DNA of 64,000 nucleotides from Colias croceus (Eukaryota > Arthropoda > Insecta > Lepidoptera > Pieridae), in the NCBI RefSeq assembly GCF_905220415.1, contig NC_059541.1, forward strand, positions 8,258,501-8,322,500, given 5' to 3'. Below, piece after piece: positions 36,384-48,070 of the stretch. The translations under genes were made by a program, and so were the position numbers. The notes beneath the pieces were generated by a model. The model made no database searches and had not been told where the DNA came from. It worked only from the letters and a program-made list of their open reading frames with translations. How positions within the stretch are numbered: position 1 is the first letter of the stretch; each line of letters starts with the position of its first letter.

Positions 36384-38432
36384 GTAAGTATTGTTCAATA
36401 ATTGATCTTTATTTTATTTAAACGTTTTTTAGAAAATAGTTATGGCTATATGGTAATTACAGAGACAACTGGTTTAACGGTTAACCACATTTTTCTACTA
36501 ATAAGTAGGTAAGTACGTATTCAAAACATAGAATTGCAAATATCACGAGAATATATTTATATTTATTTTCCGAGGTAGGTTTAGATTAATTAGATTTTAA
36601 AAGAATCTATTTGATTAGTTATCTCTACATTTTATCCAAAGTTTATAAAAAAAACTCTATCGAATGCCATGCATTTATGACCATAGACGTTCAATGTACT
36701 AGTAACTAGATAAATCCTACCACAAATATAAATACCTATATCTATACCTATGTAGATCTAATAAACTGTTATTGATATACCTATCAGTAATATAGATTTA
36801 AAGTAGTTCTATTATAGTTCTTCAAACAATATAATACACATGGGTATTGGGTATGATTGTTACGGACTAAAGATGTTTTGTTTATCAATATTATTGATTA
36901 TATACCTACTTTATACGACCTCAGGTTACGCTATTTTATTTCTAAGCATTTAAATTACTATAATTATCTAGGTAAATTAGAAATATTTAACACTATTCTG
37001 ACATTTACATTCAGTTATTTCACTCTTTTTAAGTGACACGAAAATGTAGAGTCTCTTTATTTACTTTTTGAATTGTCGTGATTTATTTTTCATGCATCTA
37101 AGACAAGTGTTAAGTTAGGTATATACCTAATATTTATAATTTCTGTTATAAAGAATGACCTAAGTAAAGAAAACTGTTCCGCTCTACTAATAGGATTTGC
37201 TTATTAGAATGTGTCATATTTCTTAATATCCAATAACGCTCCAGTTTTGACCTCTTTTCTAGCAAAAATGCATACTTAAGTAGTTCAATATACCTATAGT
37301 GAATATGATAATCTTGAGGGTGAAGAAATTTTATCTGTGTCATGTTTCTAAGAAGGTATAACGAAGCTTTTAAAACCCCTATAAAATGTACGTGTTAACC
37401 GAATGAGAGACTATAACAAAATCATTTAGGTAAGTAACTAGGTAGGTACTCGTTTTTTAATTTTAGTAAATCCGCTGAATTTGTATCACTCATTTTTCAA
37501 TTTTCATAATTTAATAATTGTTTTACATTTATTTTGGACTAGGCCATATCTAACAAATCAAATAGGTACCTAATGTCAGAAAATGTAGAGTCATAGTTTT
37601 TATAATTTTAGGTTTTTCTTTACTCACTTTAATAGATATAAATGGGTAGATATCCTATATATATTAATAAACTTTATCATATAAATAGATTCGGTAATTT
37701 TTGAGTCAAACATCATTGCATTAAAAGTGTATCTAGACCATCGTATCATCGCGTTAAAACTATCTAAAACAATTTTTCATAGTTTATATTTTGTAAGTTT
37801 AAATTGTAAGTTTAAAATCTCCAAAATGGAGTTATTTTGAAAGTCTTTTAGAATCTTAAAACGCACTATCCAATTTCTTAAAAAGATACTTTTGTCGACT
37901 CCAAACAATAGGCTACAAATATGCACAAACATGCAATTTTTACAAATTGTTTCTTGCTTAAATTGACTTGCGCATAAATCGTGAAGACGTAAACCTCATT
38001 GTTTTGATTTCAAGGTCTTGGTAAGTCAAGCTCAGCTAATTGTCAACCGGGTTCCCACAGTTTTTATTAAAACGATTTTCTTGTAAGTTGACATAAGACC
38101 ATTGTTTTTCAACGTAGTCTTGCATCATATTATGTTGTACATATACAGTCATAATATGTGGTGATGAAATTATTATTTTGGATATTATTGTTGAAGGCGA
38201 TTATGTAATGTTCATAGAATGAATATACGGATGACATTAGTTGTTTATGTTTGCATGAATATTTGTACATTCGCTAAACGAAGATGACTACCCATTTAGA
38301 GGATTTAAAAAATATATCTACCTTTAGGTAGTAGAACTATTTTGTACATAATTATGTACTTATCTCGTTGTGATTATACTTAACAATTTACAGTATTTTG
38401 ATATATGTACATATTAAAATCATAATAGACTA
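36384..38432. other. Non-coding, nothing recognised
   Basis: AT-rich sequence following the candidate donor at 36384; probably intron of the rightward gene if that gene is real. Confidence 0.35.
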
Positions 38433-38847
38433 GGGCGGCCGTACACGGACCGCTCGAGCAGTTAACGGCTGAGCGCCGTACACGGACGGCTCGAGCGGTC
38501 AGCGTCAACTGCTCGAGCCGTCATTTGTTGACCGCTCGAGCCGTCGCTATCAACCGCTCGAGTGGTTGATTTTTTTGACTAGTCAAGTCATTGATTTTCA
38601 GGGGAGGAGCGAGCCGACGACGGCTCTAGCGCAGTTAACGGCTCGAGCAGTCAGTGTATGCCTCACGACCGCTCGCAAGCCGTCAACGGCACGGTGGAAT
38701 TTCGTCATGCAGTTGACGGCTTGAAGCGGTCGCGACGGCTCGAGCCGTCACGTGTACGGCGGTGAATGAATGCCTATAGTTCACCGCGCGGTCGCGGCTT
38801 CAAGCTGTCGGTCTCAACTGCTTGAAGCGGTCCGTGTACGGCCGCCC
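38433..38847. mobile_element. GC-rich MITE with CTCGAG palindrome array, 415 bp
   Basis: The ends are inverted repeats: GGGCGGCCGTACACGGACCG at the left, matching for 22 bases and then imperfectly to about 31. Both ends abut TA (38431-38432, 38848-38849). The interior repeats palindromic units around CTCGAG seven times (for example GACCGCTCGAGCCGTC) plus degenerate forms such as GGCTTGAAGCGGTC. GC content is far above the surroundings. There is no coding capacity. Confidence 0.8.
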
Positions 38848-38849
38848 TA

Positions 38850-40221
38850 ACTCCTAATAGGACGCTACTAACAAAAACAAAACACGACGATTTACAAAAT
38901 GCAGAATATTCGAACCAACATATAAATTCAGGAAAATTACAATTTTTTGTTACTATAATACAAATTAATGTTACAAAAACAGTGTGGAAAATGAAAAAAC
39001 CGAAGGCGAATACAGATAACTACAACATTATTAACCGTAAAAGTAGCCTTGACGGGTTTGGCAATATTCACCTCGCCGGGTTCAAGGCTTGTCTGTGACA
39101 TAATAAATATTATAATAATATTACGTTCACTATAATTCAGGGTTGGATTCGAGTATACGAAAATATTTATTTAAAAGAGATTCTAGTTAAAGTACTTTTA
39201 GGAACATTTTATCAATAAGTACCTAATAAGTAGAAAAACCATTGCTCTACCAAAGCTCTAATCGGTCAAAATAAGAGAAAACGAGAAAAAATTATACATT
39301 TTAAAGACTACTTATACAATATGAAGAAATAATTATGAGATGAAATATGTAGTACGAAAACGCCTATTGAACTATTTTATTACCTTTTGGTAGAACGTAA
39401 AAAAACTAGACAGACCAACAATATAATATTAAAATTATAGAATATATATTATACATACATCATAATAGATAGTATAACAATATATATGTATATATATACA
39501 TTATTTTTAATAGATAGTACAACAAAAAAATATTTACCTTTTGTAAATAAATCCCACCCAGACTTTACAATACATATTTATTTTAAAGCTTTACATTTTT
39601 AGGTTCTTCAAAAACCTGTTGTTGAACAGTTGTTATCCGCCCTCTGTTGCCATTAAAGTACAATGTTTTTTTCGTTTTATTACAAAATATGTATTACAAT
39701 GCTTCCATTTTTTGTTTTAATTTCGCGCATGTTGCTCGTAATCATTAAATAAAAAAGATCTAGATTAGTTCATCTATAGTTAACGTACGTATACAAATAC
39801 TTCCTCTTTCATTAACGACTCTATCATATATTTATAACCGGAAAATATAGCCGTAACCACCATTGCAATTAAAAGGGGAAGTCCTCAAAATCGTATGCAA
39901 TGCACAAATTTCGAAGCATTGAATTAAAAATGTAAGAGTTAAAGCAAAATAGACCTTATTGCAACTAACGAAGATTGAAAATATTTTTATTTATTTGCAT
40001 CGCCCCCATGTTTTTAGTGTTGGCTCATGCGCCGTAACTATCAGAGTTGTCTAATTAATCAGCCCCTGAAGGGTTCTCTTGAGAAATATCCGTTTTGTTT
40101 TTATTAAAACAACGAAGAAGCGCTGATTTATGTATTCGATATATTGTGTGGTTGAATATTCAAAAGAGTTTTCTAATGATTGAGTTGAAACAAATGTTCT
40201 GATGTTTTCTAGAATAGTGAC
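38850..40221. other. Non-coding, nothing recognised
   Basis: AT-rich stretch with a small imperfect repeat of taatagatagta-acaa near 39465-39525. No gene evidence. Confidence 0.4.
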
Positions 40222-40302
40222 AAGGTCGACCTATATTTTTTGGTTTTTATGGCATTCAAATGCTTTATAAATATAAATTTATAAAGAATAGAAAAAATTC
40301 GA

Positions 40303-40377
40303 TCACGAGGCGGGACTTGAACCCGCATCCTTCGCGCCATTCCGGGGCGGATGCCTAACCAACTCAGCCACTCGTGA
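40303..40377 (-). tRNA. tRNA-like Pol III module, copy 1 (probably SINE, not a working tRNA)
   Basis: The 75-nt minus-strand sequence has a 7-bp acceptor stem (TCACGAG/CTCGTGA), an A box TGGCTGAGTTGG, a B box GGTTCAAGTCC in a perfect 5-bp T stem, and a TTTTTT stop just downstream. The anticodon stem has only about four pairs, the loop CCGGAAT lacks the universal U33, and no long variable arm matches its GGA triplet, so decoding function is unlikely. Confidence 0.35.
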
Positions 40378-40612
40378 CCCGCCTGAGCAATCGAATTTAT
40401 TCTATCCTTTCAGTTTTATGTGTCTTAAGGGACACACCGCGCGCCATCTATTGAGATGATTTAACAACCATTTCAACCAATATGAAGCACTTTTCAGTGA
40501 ATACAATATTGTAACGATGGAACACGACCTTTTCTTGAATTTATATTTTTTGGTTTTTATGGCATTCAAATGCTTTATAAATATAAATTTATAAAGAATA
40601 GAAAAAATTCGA

Positions 40613-40687
40613 TCACGAGGCGGGACTTGAACCCGCATCCTTCGCGCCATTCCGGGGCGGATGCCTAACCAACTCAGCCACTCGTGA
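40613..40687 (-). tRNA. tRNA-like Pol III module, copy 2
   Basis: It is identical to the module at 40303-40377 as far as I can read, one 310-bp period later, with the same A box, B box and T-run. Confidence 0.35.
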
Positions 40688-40922
40688 CCCGCCTGAGCAA
40701 TCGAATTTATTCTATCCTTTCAGTTTTATGTGTCTTAAGGGACACACCGCGCGCCATCTATTGAGATGATTTAACAACCATTTCAACCAATATGAAGCAC
40801 TTTTCAGTGAATACAATATTGTAACGATGGAACACGACCTTTTCTTGAATTTATATTTTTTGGTTTTTATGGCATTCAAATGCTTTATAAATATAAATTT
40901 ATAAAGAATAGAAAAAATTCGA

Positions 40923-40997
40923 TCACGAGGCGGGACTTGAACCCGCATCCTTCGCGCCATTCCGGGGCGGATGCCTAACCAACTCAGCCACTCGTGA
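40923..40997 (-). tRNA. tRNA-like Pol III module, copy 3
   Basis: Third identical module of the array. Confidence 0.35.
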
Positions 40998-41232
40998 CCC
41001 GCCTGAGCAATCGAATTTATTCTATCCTTTCAGTTTTATGTGTCTTAAGGGACACACCGCGCGCCATCTATTGAGATGATTTAACAACCATTTCAACCAA
41101 TATGAAGCACTTTTCAGTGAATACAATATTGTAACGATGGAACACGACCTTTTCTTGAATTTATATTTTTTGGTTTTTATGGCATTCAAATGCTTTATAA
41201 ATATAAATTTATAAAGAATAGAAAAAATTCGA

Positions 41233-41307
41233 TCACGAGGCGGGACTTGAACCCGCATCCTTCGCGCCATTCCGGGGCGGATGCCTAACCAACTCAGCCA
41301 CTCGTGA
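41233..41307 (-). tRNA. tRNA-like Pol III module, copy 4
   Basis: Fourth module, in the last, incomplete monomer. A 3' half in the opposite orientation follows at 41431-41463. Confidence 0.35.
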
Positions 41308-41510
41308 CCCGCCTGAGCAATCGAATTTATTCTATCCTTTCAGTTTTATGTGTCTTAAGGGACACACCGCGCGCCATCTATTGAGATGATTTAACAACCA
41401 TTTCAACCAATATGAACCAATATGAAGCACGCGAAGGATGCGGGTTCAAGTCCCGCCTCGTGATCGAATTTTTTCTATTCTTTATAAATTTATAAGGTCG
41501 ACCTATATTT

Positions 41511-43966
41511 GTATTAATTGGCAAATGTCTAAGAAGTTTATTGTTAATCTTTTTTGTATTTACATGTTAATTTTATTATGTAGGTAATTAGTTTATACGG
41601 GTCCATTGCTAGCAGTATAGCCGGCAGTAAAAATGCATTGTTCTTTTGTTTGTCGTTTAAAAACAGAGCTTTTGACGCTCGGTACGTTTTTGCGTGAAAT
41701 GGCTGAGTTTGAGTGCAGTTTTATGTCGGGACGAATATTTCGTAAGTGGGAGCCCGCGTTGGTAAAGTGGTGAAAAATATCTTGCATTGTGATATTTTAA
41801 TATTTGTAATGAACGTTTTCTTGCTGTGTATAAGGTTGTTTTATACCTGCCAAACTTTTTTTTATCTATAAAAAAATAAAAATATGTGCCGAAAACTCGT
41901 TAAGAAAGAGACAAATTAAAATTTTCACCTTAAAAGAAAGTCGAATTAATACTCTCTCGTTGAAAGAGGATACTTAGCGTTTCGATTCAATGGCTCTTAT
42001 GACTCGTCCACTTTTATCGGAATAGAAGCTGTAGAATTTTTTATCAGAATTTGCAATTTGAGACCAGCTTTGATGACCACGCCGGCGTCAGTATTGATCG
42101 TAATTATACGCCTACAGGTGGCACGAGGGTTTGTTTTGGTGAGGACGTTCACCCCACAGGGGCGCCACCCCACGCATAGACTTTAGTAGTTTTACTTTAG
42201 TACTATACACGACTCATTTATACACTTGATTTCTAGCCATTGTTTTTATGAAGCAATCATTACACAAAAACTGCATGAAATATTGACGCTTATTTATTCG
42301 TGTCATAAATTCGCTAATCGCATGAACAAGGTGAAGGTCATTTAAAATTATTTTTTTTAAAGCTTATGCAACTGTTTGGAAGAATTAAAAATGTTTGTAA
42401 TAATACGAATACTTGAAATGTCACCTTGAATAACATTTTTGTGCAAAGGTTGTCGTTTCGTTTGATATTATCAAAGTTCATAATTTTTGTAACGTTAAAT
42501 TATTATTCTTGGTTAAAACTATTCATTAGCTCTACAATTTGCATTTATTTACCTTATCTACAAGAAAAAAAAAATTGAATTGACTAATAACATGACAAAA
42601 TTTATTAACGTCTCACTATGGATACATATTTGGCTCTAAGATGCTTAACTACGATTTATTGGAATGTTTGTGTATGTCAGTGATATTTATTTGCTCAAAC
42701 GCCTACATCTTTATACGTACCTATGTAATTTATAAGACATTATAATAAGAGCAATAAATATATTGATGTGTACTCGAATTTCTTTTACAGCCTACTCGTA
42801 TGTTAGACAGGTGTATGGTATGTATGCCGTGGGCGGATTGCTTTTCTTAGCAATTTCCGTTAGGGGCGTGACTTTGCTTCGTTGCATAATAAGTATTGGT
42901 ATTGACAATAGAAGGACTATGACGTCATTTTATCCTTTCTTCTTGTTGGGTTCAATTGTTTTAAATGTCAAGGATACGGAATAACGAAAGAACTAATTTC
43001 TCTACGCTTTTGTAGTGTATTGAGATTCCGATGTAGCTGTAAGTAATTCTAGGTGCTAATTAGATTTTCACCGCGTAGTACAAGCAAGAATATATTTGGT
43101 AAATGGTATGGTAAATCGTTATAAAGAATCGAGGTGTAATAAGTAACACGTACATTGTATGTTACATTATAATTATCGTGATGGATATTCTTTAAATGAA
43201 AGATGTTATCGACGTTACACTTTACAGTCAAGTTGCATAATATGATTATATAAAGCGGCCGTTGAACTTATTTCCGGACTACATTCGACATGTCGTAGTA
43301 TTGGTTTACATGATTTAGGATGATCATATTGCTTATTAGTGTTATGGTAACTACTAACGATGTATTGGAGATATATTCTTTCATATTTGAATTAGTTTTT
43401 TGATCAAAGTGCGTCTCGTATTGGTGCTGCAGCAAAGTGCTTCTTATCGACAAGACAGAGGCTCTATCCACAGAACTATATCTCGATATAGTTCTGTGGC
43501 TCTACCTATCTAAATGGATAGAGCGGCCTACCTTATCGATAAGAAGAGTCATATAATAATATCATTAAGTACCTAACATAAAAATTTAAATATATAAATT
43601 TACTCTTAAATAGACAATATTTGGTAGGTAATAGGTACGTTATATTATTATGTGAAAGATACTCTCTTTATTATATCATAGAAGTTATGGAACCAGTGAC
43701 AGTATAGATACTTAACGACCCAATACTGTAATATGTATATCGATAGAAACATTCTGTGTCGATAGTTTCATAATAGGTGCTAAAAGGGCAATTGGTTGAT
43801 AAGTGTCCGAAGCGTGTAACTGTCTCGCGATAGTTAATCAAAAGTAACAGATAGTTATAGAGATTATGAATGAAAATAAATTAAAAATAAAGAGGTATTT
43901 TGAAATCTAAAGCTTGCAAGTCACACATACCAATGTGAACTTCTTATCTAACAAAAAAATTATATA
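41511..43966. other. Non-coding, little recognised
   Basis: A 46-codon frame (41633-41773) and a GC-richer patch near 42080-42180 stand out slightly but have no family resemblance. A strong hairpin lies at 43468-43499. Confidence 0.4.
43468..43499. repeat. Perfect 14-bp hairpin with 4-nt loop
   Basis: CCACAGAACTATAT, loop ctcg, then the exact inverse. Less perfect outer pairing (ttcttatcgacaag with cttatcgataagaa, and ctctatcc with ggatagag) suggests a decayed larger palindrome of about 110 bp. Confidence 0.6.
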
Positions 43967-44174
43967 TCCATACTTAATATTATAAATGCGAAAGTAACTC
44001 TGTCTGTCTGTCTGTTACTCAATCACGCCTTAACTACTGAACCAATTTGCATGAAATTTGGTATAGAGATATTTTGATACCCGAGGAAGGACATAGGATA
44101 GGTTTTATCCCGGAAATCCTACGGGAACGGGTTTTTCTTTGAAAACGCGGGCGTAGCCGCTTGCGGAAAACTAG
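43967..44174 (+). mobile_element. Helitron-like non-autonomous element
   Basis: Same family as 29883-30100: TCCATACTTAATATTATAAA start after A, (CTGT)n, and GGAAAACTAG end before T. Confidence 0.7.
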
Positions 44175-45399
44175 TTAACTTATAATTGCGTATTATATTA
44201 TTGCAACAGTAAAACGATAACTCTAATGAATGCGTATAATACCACAATAAAAACTAAGTTGATCTACAAACGCTACTTGACATATTTTCATTCACAACGT
44301 CTTATGAATGCAAAATCCACGCATTTCATATTCACATAGCTACCATAGTATAAAGAGATATCACGTAGCTCTACTTACCGTTATGATAGTCTTGTCTAGT
44401 TATACACTTATTTCTCAGTTTGTTTGTTTGTATCTGCCGACGTCGGTCAATGGGTAAGCAATATTCCCAGAAGCAAAGAATCGTGAGCCAAGAGATAATG
44501 TACATTTCATGAGTATAATGGAAGGAAACGTGTTTCTGAGCCATTTCACGAAGATAAACATTCCGTTCGTTATATCTGATCCATCCGTCGCCGATTTAAA
44601 GCTTCTTAGTTACTCTTTATGCTATATTTGGATGTTATTTAACGATTTTTATCATATTACTTATGTACTCGTTTAGTGTGCGTGAAAAGAGTGTTTTATA
44701 TGCTGATTTCTGAAGACTCAATTTTTATACTACGATATTTTTTAATTACCTACACTTAACTAATGAAATAGATGTTTAATATCTAGCAAACCCTACAAGG
44801 ATACACAACAATAATCAAAATACAAACGTATACGCACGTGTAAACTACAGTCAGAATGATCTTTTCACTCGTTAAAAAGAGGAGAAAACAAAAGAGACGT
44901 TACAACTTACAAGTGTGTGATATGGTGAGAATCATACGAGATTTCTTTCACATCATGCTCTGTGACTATTCATTTCCTGGCGTATGACATAAAGCCATTA
45001 GGTACAGCACTATAGGACAGCTTTTACCCCGCGCTCTCCCCATCTGTTTTCTACAGCCATTAGTTTACCGACAGGCTATTATGGATGTCTTTTAACACGT
45101 ATTTAAGATTTAATTATAACTTCATTTTTGTTGAGAATGAACTTATTTCCTCAGTTGAATTTTCTGTGCTTTATTTAGCGACTAATTAGTATCTAGGTAT
45201 CTTATTCGGTTAATTATTCAAGCCATAATAAATAATAAAGCTAAAACTTGAAATGTCGTACACATAAATACACTCACATGGAAAATGAGAAACTCCAAAT
45301 AGTCTTAACATAAGCCAAAGTAATCCGATACAAATAGTTCGTAGCCAAGTTGAAGCTTCTGCTAAGCTAAATCCACGCTATGCTTACATGAGTACGCGA
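44175..45399. other. Non-coding, nothing recognised
   Basis: No gene, RNA or paired repeat recognised. Confidence 0.4.
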
Positions 45400-45663
45400 C
45401 TGTACCCGGAAGGAGCCGACGACGTCAGCCGAAAGTTGTCTATCTCTCTCACTCAAACAAAAACATCATTTGGTTTGTGAGCTTTACAAACATGGACCGG
45501 TACGAATCGAACGTGTTCTAAGTTCTTCCTATGTGTTTGAACAATGTTGCGATTTGTTTGTGTAACCAATATAGTTTAGAATGTTTATAGAATATTGTTT
45601 ATGGTGGTGTGAAGAAAATTTGTAGAATTCCATTGGAAACGAATTGGCGGTGTTTGCAATAAT
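45400..45663 (+). promoter_or_regulatory. Candidate alternative promoter and 5' UTR exon
   Basis: A moderately GC-rich patch (cggaaggagccgacgacgtc) leads into sequence that ends at a perfect donor, caataat|GTAAGT at 45664. ATG triplets in the patch open only short frames, so it would be untranslated. Its orientation matches the candidate first exons at 36376 and 47703. Direct evidence is limited to base composition and the donor. Confidence 0.25.
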
Positions 45664-46255
45664 GTAAGTTTGTTGTTTTTCATTTTATCGTATTGATGAA
45701 CAGCTATTTATAATAATATTATATTGAATAATTAATTTCCGTTTGCTATATTTTGTTAATATTACGTTTGTTAGTACCTATGATTGACTATTTCGATTTC
45801 AAGAAAAACATTTTCTCCGGCTAACTATTAAAAATAAAAAGATGTTTAATTATACCAATATTAAACTATTAAGAACCGAGTTATTTGTTTTTATAAATGC
45901 TATTTTTATAGAGAGCTTTTTATATATTTATATTAAAAACTTTTCGAAATCAATGAATTTATAAAAATGAATATATCTATCATATTCATATTGTGATGAG
46001 CTTTTGCGCGAGCTTTCAATTATCGTTTAAAATTTAAATAAATGTAGGTAATTGTAATTAAACTTTCAGTTGAAATGTTATAAGTTAAATGTAATTAGTA
46101 TAATATTATATATTTATAAAATGTCTTTAAATAACAATTTTTGGTCATATAATCTAAAATAATTTTATATCAGTAAAGCTTATTACAGTTAACTTGAAAA
46201 CGGTAAGAAGTTTTTAATTAGGTATATCAAAATGAATGAATCAAATTATGAAATA

Positions 46256-46442
46256 CTAGAGGTCCGCCCCGGCTTCGCCCGTGGTACATATTTCGCAATA
46301 AAAGGTAGCCTATGTCCTTTCTCGGGTATCAAAATATCTCCATTCCAAATTTCATGCAAATAGGTTCAGTAGTTTAGGCGTGATTAAGTAACAGACAGAC
46401 AGACAGACAGAGTTACTTTCGCATTTATAATATTAGTATGGA
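46256..46442 (-). mobile_element. Helitron-like non-autonomous element, reverse orientation
   Basis: Read on the minus strand it starts TCCATACTAATATTATAAAT, contains (CTGT)n and ends in CTAG; its GC-rich tail (gggcgaagccggggcgg) resembles the tail of the pair at 6406-6745, so it links the two subfamilies. Confidence 0.7.
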
Positions 46443-47479
46443 TTGACACGTACTCTTAATTAAAATTCATATCTCGATCATACAATGAATGGCAGCGGAC
46501 AAGTTAGAAGTAACATCCTTTTTCTAGCCTAAACAATATTCATTCAGATACGTTACTGCAAAAGGCTCTGTAATAACTATAGTTTGTATTAAAAAATACA
46601 TATTATATAATAATATGGTTTTAACCATAAACTTACAGCGACAGGACTTGGGCAGTGCATTTCAATTTCGTTAAAAGCTTAGGTTACGTTTACTCGTCTA
46701 CTAGTAGTACACGTTTTCCAGCTGCTCAAAGGTAGTGTAGACAACAAACGAATTTCCTTTAAAATTTCACCAAATGGTGTTTAGCTTCGCTCCTTCAGGG
46801 ATTACGATGATATCGTGATTTATGTGCCGTATAGCAAAGCGTGCGAACAATTTGTAACAGTAATGCTCCGTTGGTACGGAAGGTAAAATTGTTAAATGGT
46901 ATGCTCGCTCTGAAGTCTGATATAGATATTGATTTAATACGTCCATTAATTATAAACAACCATGAGTTTTATAGCATTCAAATTCTATATAAATATAAAA
47001 TTTATAACCGTGAATCAATTTCAATTATTAAATGCTGTATCAAATTGAATTACTTAAAATAATACGACAGGCATGATTCCGCAACTCTACATCAAAGAAT
47101 GAAAAGAAATAAAAGGAAATTATGGAGTACAGAAAATAGTTCTGATTACGGTTACACATTGATAATTTTAATAAATTTTTATGTGTTGCTCATAGTAAGA
47201 CTTTTGTTTGAGACTTACTTAAATGTAGAGATCATTGTATTAATTTCTCATATTATGTGATGCTTATTAAATGTAAGACTCCTATTTCAGTCTCACTTAA
47301 ATGTAGAGCACTGCATTGTATTAATTTGTAGTCATGTCCGAAGTACCGCGATAAAATAGCAACTACACATACATAAAGATTACTACATAAATATGTATGT
47401 ACACAAATGATCATGTTCTACGCCGTATCGTGTATTCATTCATTGATTGCCTCATTATGCAAAACGTGTATTTTTATAT

Positions 47480-47702
47480 CTAAGGTCAAGTTGAGTATTT
47501 CAACCGCGACTGTTGATACCCAGTGCCAATGCAATGATTGCAGTGGTTGGAGGAACGCCAACACTCTGACCACATGATAGGAAGTCAATCGCGTTTCGTT
47601 AATCGGTTATGAAATACTATACAGTTTGTTAATAATTTGCGAGTGATTTTGAATTAGTTGACGTAATATACTATAACTGAGAGGTGATCAACTAAGAAAA
47701 CA
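47480..47702 (+). promoter_or_regulatory. Candidate promoter and 5' UTR upstream of MSDWPEK exon
   Basis: The segment is slightly richer in GC than its flanks and leads to an ATG in good insect context (gaaaacaATG). No core promoter element is decisive. Confidence 0.25.
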
Positions 47703-47723
47703 ATGTCTGATTGGCCGGAGAAG
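47703..47723 (+). CDS. Candidate first coding exon (MSDWPEK)
   Basis: ATG with the A-rich context AAAACAATG codes MSDWPEK and is followed by GTTAGT, a usable donor. It would be a phase-0 first exon. With 36376 (phase 2) it may represent a different promoter or a different gene; the phases differ, so the two could not feed the same second exon in one frame. No downstream exon was recognised. Confidence 0.3.
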
Positions 47724-47903
47724 GTTAGTTGGTTTTTTAATAATAAATAAAATCATATTAGTTGGAATGTTACTGTTTTCGTGTTTAAGGTATTTTTCCG
47801 TTAGATTAATTAGAATAAGCTTTTTAAAAGCTTAAGGATATTTGATAGATACCTATCTAAATTAATTGAGTACATAGCAGTGACCTAGGTAATGAATATA
47901 TTT

Positions 47904-48070
47904 GGTCGCGGAAGAATTCTAATCAATACCCGCGGCCCCATCATTAATGCGGCTCGACGGAACACAGTGGGGTTTTAGTCGGTAAGAATCCGACATAACC
48001 CACGGCTCCTTCCCCGGGGGCCGTGGGTATCTTTGGAAGATTTCCCCACTATAAAAAAAAAAAAAAAAAA
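47904..48070 (+). mobile_element. Non-LTR retrotransposon tail with 16-bp target duplication
   Basis: The perfect direct repeat GGTAATGAATATATTT (47888-47903 and 48071-48086) flanks a 167-bp insert ending in a run of about 19 A. The insert is GC-rich (ccttccccgggggccgtggg) and contains ttttagtcggtaagaatccg, a style of 3' UTR seen in lepidopteran LINEs. The target duplication and tail show target-primed reverse transcription. Confidence 0.8.

Larger units (their letters stand above)
40222..41510 (-). repeat. 310-bp tandem SINE array with inverted end, flanked by 17-bp target duplication
   Basis: Monomers begin at 40239, 40549 and 40859 and appear identical; a fourth, from 41169, is cut at about 41430. 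It is followed by an inverted piece (41431-41493) that repeats the first 60 or so bases of the array as a mirror. AAGGTCGACCTATATTT occurs at 40222-40238 and 41494-41510, outside everything, as expected if the whole block inserted once. Each monomer holds a tRNA-like Pol III module on the minus strand. The 82-codon minus-strand frame in each copy is a by-product of the repeat. Confidence 0.85.

Noticed and set aside
40303..40377. Functional tRNA gene
   Set aside because: Acceptor and T stems and both promoter boxes are good, but the anticodon stem is weak, the loop lacks U33 and the module lies in a retroposed repeat, so I keep it only as a tRNA-like module.
40402..41270. Three identical 82-codon minus-strand frames
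   Set aside because: They repeat with the 310-bp SINE period and run through the tRNA-like module, so they are by-products of the repeat and not genes.
41633..41773. 46-codon frame with an internal donor-like GTAAGT
   Set aside because: Short, no family resemblance, and no partner exon; left as chance or an old repeat.
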